From Paludisphaera mucosa (GTDB lineage Bacteria > Planctomycetota > Planctomycetia > Isosphaerales > Isosphaeraceae), in contig NZ_JARRAG010000002.1 of the NCBI RefSeq assembly GCF_029589435.1, positions 806,001 to 870,000 on the forward strand: DNA of 64,000 nt, written 5' to 3'. Position 1 is the first letter of the stretch. The number at the start of each line of letters is the position of its first letter. The position numbers and the translations under genes were made by a program. This document shows, in pieces, positions 44,076-52,825 of the stretch. The notes beneath the pieces were generated by a model that was not told the DNA's origin, made no database searches, and saw nothing but the letters and a program-made list of their open reading frames with translations.

Positions 44076-44641
44076 GATCCGCCCAGGGCCCGCTCGATCC
44101 AGGGAAGGTAGTCCTCGACGCCGGGCACGACGAGGTCGGGCGTCTTGGCCGAGTCGTCGCACCGCCTGAGAATCACGGCCGCCTCGGCGTGGGGCGAGGC
44201 CCGGAACCGCTCCGCCTCCTCGGGCGACATCGGGCCGCCCTGCAATCGCAGGCTGACCTTCGACGGCTCGCTGAGGGCGTCGCGATAGCCCGGCTCGGTC
44301 GCGCACAGGAAGCGCTTGGCCTCCACGTGGAGCCGGGCCGGCTCGACGACGTCGGGCCCGAACCGGGCGGCCAGCCATCGGGCGGCCAGCTCCTCGTGGC
44401 GATCGTCCACGCCGAGGTCGGGGGCGTCGTCCGGGAGGTCGTGGAGCAGGTGCCCGACGTCGTGCAGCAGGGCCGCCACGACCAGCGAAGGGGCCGCGCC
44501 GGCCTCCCTCGCGAGGTAGGCCGCCTGGAGGGCGTGCTCGCGCTGCGTGACGGCCTCGCGGCCGTAGGCCGAGCCCCCCCGTTCCGCGAAGATCCGGACG
44601 ATCTCATCGGCCGTCGCGATGCGCGGGTCGTCCATTTCCAT
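44072..44641 (-). CDS. PhnZ-like HD-domain oxygenase/phosphohydrolase (phosphonate operon HDIG protein)
   Basis: A 189-residue HD-domain protein of the phosphonate-associated group (TIGR03276). It has GGSAYGREAVTQREHALQAA, where the Tyr and Glu correspond to the PhnZ substrate-gating residues, then the HD pair in ALLHDVGHLLHD and DDRHEELAARWL, and LHVEAKRFL. PhnZ is a di-iron oxygenase cleaving 2-amino-1-hydroxyethylphosphonate to glycine and phosphate. Its partner hydroxylase PhnY is not in this window, so the substrate here may differ. It is the first gene of the minus-strand operon and divergent from the transporter gene. Confidence 0.88.
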   Translation of the reverse strand: MEMDDPRIATADEIVRIFAERGGSAYGREAVTQREHALQAAYLAREAGAAPSLVVAALLHDVGHLLHDLPDDAPDLGVDDRHEELAARWLAARFGPDVVEPARLHVEAKRFLCATEPGYRDALSEPSKVSLRLQGGPMSPEEAERFRASPHAEAAVILRRCDDSAKTPDLVVPGVEDYLPWIERALGGS

Positions 44642-44728
44642 CCGCCTACATCGTTCCTTAACGCCGATGGGTTACTTACGTAGGGCCGACCTGGGCCGTC
44701 CCGAACGCAGCCGACGCGAGATTCTTGC

Positions 44729-46030
44729 ATGAACCGACCCGCGAGTCGATCCGTATCCCCGTTCATGCGCGGCCGTCCTCGCCTGGCCGCGTCGGCCTGG
44801 GCGGTGGTCGCGGCCTTCGGCGCGTACTTCTGCACGTACGCCTTCCGCAAGCCGTGGACGGCCGCCGTGTTCGCCGACTCGACGGTGTGGGGGGTCGCCG
44901 AGAAGAGCGTCTTGGTCGTCGCGCAGGTGCTCGGCTACATGCTCGCCAAGTTCGTGGGGATCCGGGTGATCGCGGAGGTCTCGCCCGGGGCCCGGACGCT
45001 CGGGATCGTCCTGCTGATCGCCTCGGCCGAGCTGTCGCTGGTCCTCTTCGCCGCCGCGCCGTCGCCGATCCACGTCGCCGGCCTGTTCCTCAACGGCCTG
45101 TCCCTGGGCATGGTCTTCGGCCTCATCCTCGGGTTCCTGGAGGGCCGGCGGCACACCGAGGCCCTGACGGCCGGGCTCTGCGCGAGCTTCATCATGGCCG
45201 ACGGGGCCTGCAAGTCGGTCGGCGCCTGGCTGCTGGGCCGGGGGCTCTCGGAACGCTGGATGCCGGCGGCGGCGGGGCTCCTCTTCCTGGGGCCGGCCTG
45301 CCTGTTCGCCTGGATGCTGTCGAAGGTGCCTTCCCCCGACCCCGAAGACCTCGAGCACCGCAGCGAGCGCACCCCCATGGACGGGGCGGATCGGGCCGCG
45401 ATGCTCCGCCGGCATTTCGTGGGGATCGCGGCCATCGTCGCCGCCTATCTGCTGGTGACCGTCGCCCGGGGCGTGCGCGCCGACTTCGCCCCGGAGATCT
45501 GGAAGGCCCTCGGCTCGCCCGCCGCGCCCGCGACCTTCTCCAACTCCGAGGCCCTCGTGGCGCTCGGCGTCCTGGTCGCCAACGGGCTGAGCGTCCTGAT
45601 CGTCGACAACCGCCGGGCCTTCTTCGCGTCGATCGCGGTCGGCCTCGCGGGGTGCGCCCTGATCGTCGCGGCCCTGGTCGGGCTCCGAGGGGGATGGGTG
45701 GGGTCGTTCCCGTTCATGGTGATGTTGGGCCTGGGCCTCTACCTGCCCTACGTCGCCATCCATACGACGATGTTCGAACGCCTGATCGCGATGACCCGCG
45801 AGCGGGGCAACCTCGGCTTCCTGATGTACGTGGCGGACGCCGCGGGCTACCTCGCCTACGCCGCGCTCGTGCTGTTCCGGGGCTGGCTGCCGGTGGCCGG
45901 CGACCCGCTCCCCTTCTTCGTCGCGACCTGGTGGAGCATGGGCGTCCTGGCGTCGCTCGGCCTGGGGGTCGCCTGGATCTATTTCGCGTCCCGATCGGCC
46001 GGGCTCGTCCCTGCGGAGGTCGGGGCGTGA
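44729..46030 (+). CDS. DUF5690 family MFS-like transporter, phosphonate-linked
   Basis: A 433-residue protein with about 12 hydrophobic segments. It opens AVVAAFGAYFCTYAFRKPWTA, the hallmark of the DUF5690 group, and shares features with organophosphate:phosphate antiporters. It lies 87 bases from and divergent to the phosphonate catabolic operon and overlaps the alcohol dehydrogenase gene by GTGA. From that context I infer uptake of a phosphonate. No ABC-type PhnCDE transporter is in the window. Confidence 0.85.
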   Translation: MNRPASRSVSPFMRGRPRLAASAWAVVAAFGAYFCTYAFRKPWTAAVFADSTVWGVAEKSVLVVAQVLGYMLAKFVGIRVIAEVSPGARTLGIVLLIASAELSLVLFAAAPSPIHVAGLFLNGLSLGMVFGLILGFLEGRRHTEALTAGLCASFIMADGACKSVGAWLLGRGLSERWMPAAAGLLFLGPACLFAWMLSKVPSPDPEDLEHRSERTPMDGADRAAMLRRHFVGIAAIVAAYLLVTVARGVRADFAPEIWKALGSPAAPATFSNSEALVALGVLVANGLSVLIVDNRRAFFASIAVGLAGCALIVAALVGLRGGWVGSFPFMVMLGLGLYLPYVAIHTTMFERLIAMTRERGNLGFLMYVADAAGYLAYAALVLFRGWLPVAGDPLPFFVATWWSMGVLASLGLGVAWIYFASRSAGLVPAEVGA

Positions 46031-47127
46031 GGGCGATCGCGGCGGTCTTTCGAGGCGTCGGGCGCCCGATCGAGCTGACGAGCTGGCCGCGGCCCGACCC
46101 GGTCGGGGGCGAGATCCTCGTCGAGGTCGTCGCCTGCACCCTCTGCGGCAGCGACCTGCACAGCATCCACGGCCGGCGGCCGACGCCGACGCCCTCGGTC
46201 CTCGGCCACGAGATCCTGGGCCGGATCGCCGCCTTCGGGCCCGAGGCCGGCCGCGACGACGCCGCAGGCCGGCCCATGGCCGCGGGAGAACGCGTCACCT
46301 GGGCGGTGGTCGCCAGCTGCGGCGCGTGCCTGCCGTGCCGCCGCGGGCTCCCCCAGAAGTGCGAGTCCGGCTTCAAGTACGGCCACGAGCCGCTGAGGCC
46401 CGGCCGCGAACTCTCCGGGGGCCTGGCCGACCATTGCCTGCTCGTGCCGGGGACGGCGATCTTCCGGATCCCCGACGGGCTCTCCGACGCCGCCGCCTGC
46501 CCGGCGAGCTGCGCGACGGCCACGGTCGCCGCCGCCCTGGAGGCCGCCGGCCCGATCGAGGGGCGATCGGTCCTGGTCGTCGGGGCGGGGATGCTGGGGG
46601 TGACGGCGGCCGCCTGGTCCCGCGTGCTCGGGGCGGCCGACGTGATCGTCTGCGACCCGAGCGACGAGCGCCTCGCCGCGGCCGCCGCCTTCGGCGCGAC
46701 GAGGACGGCCGCCCCGTCCGGGCTCGCCGAGGCGGTCGCGGCGGCGACCGGGGGGCGGGGAGTGGACGTCGTCGTCGAACTCTCGGGCTCGCCCGAGGCG
46801 ATCGAGGACGCCCTGCCGCTGCTGGGCGTGGGCGCGACGCTGGTCCTGGTCGGCTCCGTCTTCCCGACCCGCCCGATCTCGGTCGTCCCGGAGCGGATCG
46901 TCCGGGGCTGCGTCACGGTCCGGGGCGTCCACAATTACGCGCCCCGGCACCTGCAAGACGCCCTCCAGTTCCTGGCGAGGAGCCCGCAGTACCCTTTCGA
47001 TTCGCTCGTCTCGTCGTGGCGGCCGTTGTCGGAGATCGACGCCGTCGTGGGCTCGGACCTCGCGAAGCGATCCCTGAGGGTCGGGATCCGGCCCGAAATC
47101 CCTGGCGGCCCGGCGGCCGCCTCGTGA
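46027..47127 (+). CDS. Phosphonate catabolism-associated zinc alcohol dehydrogenase
   Basis: A 366-residue zinc-dependent medium-chain dehydrogenase (TIGR03366 type). The catalytic zinc Cys lies in ACTLCGSDLHSIHG, followed by VLGHEILGRI. The structural zinc Cys are in CGACLPCRRGLPQKC. The cofactor loop is VLVVGAGMLGVTAAAW at about residue 180. Start is a GTG overlapping the transporter stop. Members of this group co-occur with phosphonate genes, but their substrate is not firmly known. It may oxidise a hydroxyalkylphosphonate. Confidence 0.9.
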   Translation: MRAIAAVFRGVGRPIELTSWPRPDPVGGEILVEVVACTLCGSDLHSIHGRRPTPTPSVLGHEILGRIAAFGPEAGRDDAAGRPMAAGERVTWAVVASCGACLPCRRGLPQKCESGFKYGHEPLRPGRELSGGLADHCLLVPGTAIFRIPDGLSDAAACPASCATATVAAALEAAGPIEGRSVLVVGAGMLGVTAAAWSRVLGAADVIVCDPSDERLAAAAAFGATRTAAPSGLAEAVAAATGGRGVDVVVELSGSPEAIEDALPLLGVGATLVLVGSVFPTRPISVVPERIVRGCVTVRGVHNYAPRHLQDALQFLARSPQYPFDSLVSSWRPLSEIDAVVGSDLAKRSLRVGIRPEIPGGPAAAS

Positions 47128-47440
47128 TCGTCGGCGACCGCATCGGGACGCCTCCCAGGGGCCGCGCCGAGCCCCGGCGGCCGGCGCGAGGCGGAGTGGC
47201 ACCCCCCTCCCGAGGACGACTCGTCGGCCCACGGGGTCCCGACCGACGAGAGGAACTGCCGCCGCGCCCTCTGGCGGCCCGCGCTTTGCAGGCGTCATTC
47301 TCGACTGAGCGGGCCGGCGACCGGGACGTCGGACCGTGGGGCGGGCGGCGCCGACCCTGGCCGTCCGCTTTCCTCGATTTTTTCGGCGCCGCCGAATGGC
47401 GCCGCTCCTGAACCCTCAAGAGAAACCGATCGAGCACAGC
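47128..47440. other. Intergenic region without recognisable gene
   Basis: 313 bases between the dehydrogenase and sixA. GC-rich with no clear promoter hexamers, hairpin or conserved small frame that I can defend. Confidence 0.5.
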
Positions 47441-47944
47441 ATGTGGGAACTGTACATCGTCCGCCACGGGATCGCCGTCGATCGGGGGACGCCGGGGATC
47501 CCGGACGACGAGAGGCCGCTGACGCCCAGGGGCGAGAAGCGGATGCGCGAGGTCGCCGCCGGCCTCGCCGCGCTTGAGCTGCCGGTCGACCGGATCGCCT
47601 CCAGCCCCCTGCCCCGGGCCCGGCGGACGGCCGAGATCCTCGCCCACGGCCTCAGGATGGCGGCCGACGTCGAGATCGCCGCGGTCCTCCGCGCCGAGTC
47701 GACGGCCCGCGACGTGGCCGAATGGCTGGGACTCCAGCCCGAGGCCCCCTTGATGATCGTCGGCCACAATCCGACCCTCGACGAGCTGCTGAGCCTGCTG
47801 CTGCTCGACGACCCCAGGGCCCTGCGCTTCGAATTCAAGAAGGGGGGCGTCGCCTGCCTGCGGCGACCGTCCTCCGACGGCGAACGCCACGTCCTCGAAT
47901 GGCTGGCGCCCCCCAAGCTGCTGCGGAGGCTGGGGGACGATTGA
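47441..47944 (+). CDS. sixA: Phosphohistidine phosphatase SixA
   Basis: A 167-residue histidine phosphatase superfamily protein. The catalytic RHG is in LYIVRHGIAVDRG at residues 4-16, with DDERPLTPRGEKRM, the Arg in SSPLPRARRTAEIL and the second His in MIVGHNPTLDEL at about residue 107. SixA removes phosphate from phosphohistidine on phosphotransfer proteins. I chose the ATG of MWELYIVRHG; longer in-frame starts are not conserved-looking. It stands alone. Confidence 0.93.
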   Translation: MWELYIVRHGIAVDRGTPGIPDDERPLTPRGEKRMREVAAGLAALELPVDRIASSPLPRARRTAEILAHGLRMAADVEIAAVLRAESTARDVAEWLGLQPEAPLMIVGHNPTLDELLSLLLLDDPRALRFEFKKGGVACLRRPSSDGERHVLEWLAPPKLLRRLGDD

Positions 47945-48361
47945 CCGCGAGGCGGCAGCCCCGGTAGGCGGGAATTCGCCCCCACGCCCCCGAATTCGGC
48001 GCACGCGATCGGCGATCGCGTCCCAATGTTCCTTACGAAGGCTCGGTGCGCATCGAGCCCGCGGAAGAGGACGATCGAGGGTGCCGTGGAGGGATGTTTT
48101 CCAGAAAAATTTCGACGAGCGAAGCCAACCCCGGAGGCCAAAATAACTCCGTAAATCGTTAATTTATAAAGATTTACGATGATCATGACCGGCCGACGAA
48201 CGAAGCGAACGGACCGAAGCGGAGCCGATGGCCGGATGACGGCCCGGCGGCCGATTTTTCGATTTCCTCGGCGAGCCTCCTCAGAAATCCGTCGCCCGGA
48301 CGTCTAAGGGTCGGAGGACCTCAGGATTCCTGTCCGACGGGCGTCGCCCGGGGAGACGGTC
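47945..48361. other. Intergenic region with AT-rich inverted repeat
   Basis: 417 bases with no credible gene. The notable content is an AT-rich patch at about 48135-48180 holding the perfect inverted repeat CGTAAATC (48150-48157) and GATTTACG (48171-48178), separated by 13 bases. It lies 184 bases before the VIT/VWA gene and may be an operator or a sixA terminator. Confidence 0.6.
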
Positions 48362-50779
48362 ATGATTGCGGGACGGAACGTCGCATCGGTGCGGATGGTG
48401 GCGGCGGCCTGGCTGCTCGCCGCGGGGATGGGGGCGGAGGCCCGCGCCCAGGGGTGGATCATCGACCGCCGGCCGACGATCCCGATCCAGCGGACCTTCG
48501 AGGTCCGCGAGCTGGCCGTCGACGCGAAGCTCCGCGACCAGGCGGCCGAGGTGCAGGTCGCGCAGACCTTCTACAACCCCGGGTCGACCGAACTGGAGGC
48601 CGAGTACTTCTTCCCGATCCCCGAGGACGCGGTGGTCGAGAACCTGGTGCTGATGGTCGACGGCAAGGAGCTGCCCGGCCGCCTGATGGGCAAGGACGAG
48701 GCCCGGCGGATCTACGAGGAGATCGTCCGGGGCAAGCGCGACCCGGCGCTCCTGGAATACATGGGCCGGGGGCTCTACCGCACGAGCGTCTTCCCGATCC
48801 CCGCCGGCGCCGAGCGCAAGGTGCTGATGCGTTACACCCAGCTCTGCCGCCGCGACCGCGACGTCGTCGAGTTCTCGTACCCGCTCTCGACGCAGAAATA
48901 CGCGTCGAAGCCGATCCAGCGGCTGAACGTCCGGGTGGCGATCGCCAGCAAGGACTCGATCAAGTCGGTCTTCTGCCCCAGCGACGAGGCCCGCATCGAC
49001 CGCGCCGGCGACCACGAGGTCCGCGTGGCCCTGGAGCGGTCGAACGCCACGCCGGCGAACGACTTCCGGGTGGTCTACACGCTCGCCGAGGGCGCGCTGG
49101 GGGCGTCGGTCCTGAGCTATCGCCCGAGCGCCGGCGACGACGGCTACTTCCTCGTCCTGGCGAGCCCCGAGGTCAAGGCGGCCGAGTCGAAGCCCCTCCC
49201 CAAGACGGTCGTGTTCGTGCTCGACCGCTCGGGCTCGATGGCCGGCAAGAAGATCGACCAGGCGCGGAAGGCCCTGCGGTCGGTGCTCGACAACCTCCGC
49301 GAGGACGACCTGTTCAACATCGTGGCGTACGACGACCGGGTCGAGACCTACAAGCCCGAGCTGCAACGCTACAGCCCCGAGGCCCGCTCCGACGCCGGTC
49401 GGTTCGTCGACAACATCCGCGAGGGGGGGAGCACGAACATCGACGCGGCCCTGCGGTCGGCGCTCGAGCTGATCCGCGACGACTCGCGGCCGAGCTACGT
49501 GCTGTTCCTGACCGACGGCCTGCCCACGGCGGGCGAGACCAACGAGTTCAAGATCGCCGACGCCTGCAAGCGGGCCAACCTCCGCAAGGCGCGGGTGTTC
49601 AGCTTCGGCGTCGGCTACGACGTCAACGCCCGGCTCCTCGACCGCCTGAGCGCCGGCAACAGCGGGGCGAGCGAGTACGTGAAGCCCGACGAGGACATCG
49701 AGGCCCACGTCGCCCGGTTCTCCTCGAAGATGACCAGCCCCGTGCTGACCGGCGTCCGGATCGAGTTCGCCGACTCCGACGTCAACAGGGCCTACCCCCG
49801 CGAGGTCCCCGACCTCTTCGACGGCGGCCAGGTCGTCTGGGCCGGCCGCTACCGGCGCTCGGGGCGGACGAACCTGAAGGTCGCGGGCAAGGTCGGCGGC
49901 GACTCGCGTTCGTTCGAGTTCCCCGCCGAGCTGGCCGAGAGCGACCGGGGGAACGCCTACCGCTTCGTCGAGCGGATCTGGGTCGTGCGCCGGATCGGCG
50001 ACCTCATCGACCAGATCGACCTCAACGGCCAGAACAAGGAGCTGATCGACGAGCTGGTGCGGCTGAGCACCCAGTACGGGGTCATGACCCCCTACACCTC
50101 GTTCCTCGCCGACGAACGGACGCCGCTGCACGCGATGACCGAGAACGCCTCGAAGGCCAGCGTGGCCCTGAATCAGCTGGAGTCCCTGAGCGGCGCGTCG
50201 GGCGTCAACCAGCGCGGCCTGAAGAACTACTACCGGAACGCCGAGCAGGCCGACGGCGCCATCCTGGCCGACGCCGCCCGGCGCGAGGGCTTCGACGCGA
50301 AGTCGGGCGGCATGGCGGGCATGATGGGCATGATGGGGGCGGGCGCCGCGCCGGCGTCCGAGGCCGGCCGTGCCCGCATGATGGGCGGGGGCGTGGGCTA
50401 CGGCGGCATGAGCGGCATGATGGGCGAGGCCCAGGCCACCGCCAAGCCGGGCCAGCCCGCCGCGGCGCCCGTGCTCCTGGGGCGGGCCGTCGGGCGTAAG
50501 GACGCGCAGGGCCAGGGTTGGGATCAGGCCCGCGCCGAGACCGTCCGCCAGGTCGGCCCCAAGACGTTCTACTTCAAGGAGGGCCGCTGGGTCGACTCGA
50601 CGGTCAAGCCCGAGGACGCGGCCGCCGCGAAGGTCGTCCGCCAGTTCAGCGACGACTACTTCAACCTGGCCCGCGCCCAGTCCGCCGACTGGAACCAGTA
50701 CCTGACGTTCAGCGAATCGGTCGTCGTCAAGCTCGCCGACGCCGTCTACCGCATCGACCCGGCCGAGGAGACGCGCTGA
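48362..50779 (+). CDS. Exported VIT and von Willebrand A domain protein with Met-rich segment
   Basis: An 805-residue protein. A signal peptide covers residues 1-29 (ending EARA). A VIT (inter-alpha-trypsin-like) domain spans about 30-165. A VWA domain begins VVFVLDRSGSMAGKK at about residue 283, with an intact DxSxS metal site, through LTDGLPTAGETNEFK. A Met/Gly-rich low-complexity stretch lies at about 650-695 (GGMAGMMGMMGAG; MMGGGVGYGGMSGMM). No C-terminal sortase motif or anchor is seen, unlike proteobacterial relatives. GGGAGA lies before the ATG. Likely a periplasmic or surface adhesion protein. Confidence 0.9.
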   Translation: MIAGRNVASVRMVAAAWLLAAGMGAEARAQGWIIDRRPTIPIQRTFEVRELAVDAKLRDQAAEVQVAQTFYNPGSTELEAEYFFPIPEDAVVENLVLMVDGKELPGRLMGKDEARRIYEEIVRGKRDPALLEYMGRGLYRTSVFPIPAGAERKVLMRYTQLCRRDRDVVEFSYPLSTQKYASKPIQRLNVRVAIASKDSIKSVFCPSDEARIDRAGDHEVRVALERSNATPANDFRVVYTLAEGALGASVLSYRPSAGDDGYFLVLASPEVKAAESKPLPKTVVFVLDRSGSMAGKKIDQARKALRSVLDNLREDDLFNIVAYDDRVETYKPELQRYSPEARSDAGRFVDNIREGGSTNIDAALRSALELIRDDSRPSYVLFLTDGLPTAGETNEFKIADACKRANLRKARVFSFGVGYDVNARLLDRLSAGNSGASEYVKPDEDIEAHVARFSSKMTSPVLTGVRIEFADSDVNRAYPREVPDLFDGGQVVWAGRYRRSGRTNLKVAGKVGGDSRSFEFPAELAESDRGNAYRFVERIWVVRRIGDLIDQIDLNGQNKELIDELVRLSTQYGVMTPYTSFLADERTPLHAMTENASKASVALNQLESLSGASGVNQRGLKNYYRNAEQADGAILADAARREGFDAKSGGMAGMMGMMGAGAAPASEAGRARMMGGGVGYGGMSGMMGEAQATAKPGQPAAAPVLLGRAVGRKDAQGQGWDQARAETVRQVGPKTFYFKEGRWVDSTVKPEDAAAAKVVRQFSDDYFNLARAQSADWNQYLTFSESVVVKLADAVYRIDPAEETR

Positions 50780-50909
50780 GCCGACGAGACCTCGTGGTAC
50801 AATCCCGACGGAATCGGACGCTCGGTCCGGGCTCGCGCGAGGGCGCGACGCCCGGCCGAGCGTCTCGAGCCTTCAGGCGGATCCCGCGTTGCCCCCGAGC
50901 CCCACGCCC

Positions 50910-51494
50910 ATGGACGACGTCTCACGCGCCCTCGCGGCCATCGAGGGGGGCGACCCCCAGGGGTCCGAGCAGCTCCTGCCGCTGGTCTACGACGAGTTGC
51001 GCAGGCTGGCCGCCCAGCGCCTGGCCCGCGAAAAGCCCGGTCAGACCCTCCAGGCCACCGCGCTGGTGAACGAGGCGTACCTGCGCCTCGTCGGCCCCGA
51101 CGGCGACCGGCGATGGGACGGCCGCGGGCACTTCTTCGCCGCCGCCGCCGAGGCCATGCGCCGCATTTTGGTCGAGAACGCCCGCCGCAAGGGGCGGGAG
51201 AAGCACGGCGGCGGGCGGCGTCGCGAGCAGGCGGACCTCGACGACCTCGGCGCCGGCGGCGCCCCGCAGCAGATCCTCGCCCTGCACGAGGCCCTCGAGG
51301 CGTTCGCCGCGCACGACGCGACCAAGGCCAAGCTGGTCGAGCTGCGCTTCTTCGGCGGCCTGACCCTGGAGCAGGCGGCGGCCTGCCTGGGCGTCTCGCT
51401 CTCCACCGCCGACCGCTCCTGGCGCTACGCCCGCGCCTGGCTGTACGCCGCCATGGCCGGCGACGACCCCGGGGGAAAATCCGAACGGGCCTGA
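50910..51494 (+). CDS. ECF-type RNA polymerase sigma factor (planctomycete TIGR02999 group)
   Basis: A 194-residue sigma-70 family regulator. Region 2 includes LLPLVYDELRRLAAQRLARE and the group motif LQATALVNEAYLRLV. HFFAAAAEAMRRILVENARR follows. Region 4 is LVELRFFGGLTLEQAAACLGVSLSTADRS, with the helix-turn-helix. This class is typical of planctomycetes and is usually next to a Ser/Thr kinase with TPRs, as found 1.3 kb downstream here. No anti-sigma factor is present. I use the ATG of MDDVSRAL; a TTG seven codons earlier is possible. Confidence 0.93.
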   Translation: MDDVSRALAAIEGGDPQGSEQLLPLVYDELRRLAAQRLAREKPGQTLQATALVNEAYLRLVGPDGDRRWDGRGHFFAAAAEAMRRILVENARRKGREKHGGGRRREQADLDDLGAGGAPQQILALHEALEAFAAHDATKAKLVELRFFGGLTLEQAAACLGVSLSTADRSWRYARAWLYAAMAGDDPGGKSERA

Positions 51495-51612
51495 CGCGTC
51501 CCGGGCTCCTGCGTCGCATGGGGGTGCGACGACCGTGATCGACCGTGACCGCCGTGGCCACGGGCCTTCGCGATCGTCGCCAACCCCAGCGATCACAGCC
51601 AGGAGACGCCCC

Positions 51613-52752
51613 GTGAAGAAGTCGCCCCGCAGGTCGTACCGACCGGACGTGCTGGCCCTGGAAGGCCGGCAGCTCATGACCTTCGACTCCACCCTCGGCG
51701 CCGGGATCGTGACCGACAGGCGCGTCAGCCCCCCCGTCTCGTACGTCCTGATCGACGGCTCGGACTACGACGACCACGTCCAGATCTCCGACTACGTGCC
51801 GGGCCGGAGCATCAAGGTGCACCTGGAGAAGTGGTCCAACGGCGTCCAGCTCTCCACCGCCGACGTGACCCTCAGCCTCGCCGGCGTCCACTTCTCCCCG
51901 TACGACCTCCCCGCGCCCTTCCAGGCGCTCGGCCGCGGCGGGAACGACCAGATCACCAACGACTCGACCGCCCGCTTCTCCATCGACGGCGGGGCCGGCA
52001 ACGACTCGCTGAAGTCCGGGCCGGGCGGGGGCTCCCTCTACGGCGGCCAGGGCGCGGACACGCTCATCGGCGGCTCCGGCAACGAATACCTCGACGGCGG
52101 CGAGGGCGACGACTACATCCGCGGCGGCGCGGGCGACGACGTCATCGTCGGGGGCGCGGGCCACAACCTGCTCTACGGCGACGGCGGCAACGACCAGATC
52201 AACCCGTTCAACTACTTCGCCGACGGCGACCCCGACGGCGACCGGATCTGGGGCGGGCCGGGCAACGACTCGATCTACGGCGGGGCCGGCCGCGACGCCA
52301 TCTTCGGCGAGGCGGGCGACGACCTGATCTACGGGGGCGGCGGCGCCGACCAGCTCGACGGCGGCGACGACAAGGACGTCGTCTACGGCGACAACGGCGG
52401 CCTGCTCCACCGCGGATCCGACGGGGCCGACGCGATCACCGGGGGATCCGGCGCCGACGCCCTCCACGGCGACGGCGGCGACGACGTCATCTCGGGCGGC
52501 CTGGGCGACGACCGCCTGTACGGCGACGGAGGCCAGGATTACCTTTACGGCAACAACGGCGACGACTACCTCGACGGCGGCTTCTGGGCCTACGGCGGGG
52601 TCAACGTCGCCGACATCCTGAACGGCGGGGCCGGGGCCGACGCGTACGTCCGCCACAAGAGCATCTGGCTGGGCTCCGACCTCGACGTGTTCGTCGGCTA
52701 CAACAGCGCCGAGGGCGACTCCACCGACACCGTCTACCACTGGTACACGTGA
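51613..52752 (+). CDS. RTX-like calcium-binding repeat protein
   Basis: A 379-residue protein. The N-terminus (about residues 1-25) has the Arg-rich leader and LEGRQL motif common on exported planctomycete proteins. From about residue 130 the protein is mostly hemolysin-type Ca2+-binding nonapeptides of the form GGxGxDxLx (for example GGAGNDSLKSG, GGEGDDYIRGG, GDGGDDVISGG, GDGGQDYLYG). These fold as a calcium parallel beta-roll. The start is a GTG with AGGAG seven bases upstream. It lies between the sigma factor and the kinase gene on the same strand. No toxin or protease domain is visible, so it is probably a structural or surface protein. Confidence 0.88.
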   Translation: MKKSPRRSYRPDVLALEGRQLMTFDSTLGAGIVTDRRVSPPVSYVLIDGSDYDDHVQISDYVPGRSIKVHLEKWSNGVQLSTADVTLSLAGVHFSPYDLPAPFQALGRGGNDQITNDSTARFSIDGGAGNDSLKSGPGGGSLYGGQGADTLIGGSGNEYLDGGEGDDYIRGGAGDDVIVGGAGHNLLYGDGGNDQINPFNYFADGDPDGDRIWGGPGNDSIYGGAGRDAIFGEAGDDLIYGGGGADQLDGGDDKDVVYGDNGGLLHRGSDGADAITGGSGADALHGDGGDDVISGGLGDDRLYGDGGQDYLYGNNGDDYLDGGFWAYGGVNVADILNGGAGADAYVRHKSIWLGSDLDVFVGYNSAEGDSTDTVYHWYT

Positions 52753-52825
52753 GCCGGATCGGGTCGAATCGATCCGCTGCGAGAGCCCCCCTCAAGGCCC
52801 CCGAGCGGGGCGCGGAGCCGCGACG

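Noticed and set aside
44648-44682. Short repeats (CATCG/CGATG, TTACTTACGTAG) between the divergent phosphonate operons, considered as an operator.
   Set aside because: The arms are only five bases and no consensus promoter lies around them; chance is likely.
51960-52600. The regular GGxGxD coding repeats, considered as a tandem DNA repeat or CRISPR-like array.
   Set aside because: The periodicity is in the protein (RTX nonapeptides). The DNA copies differ and there are no spacers.
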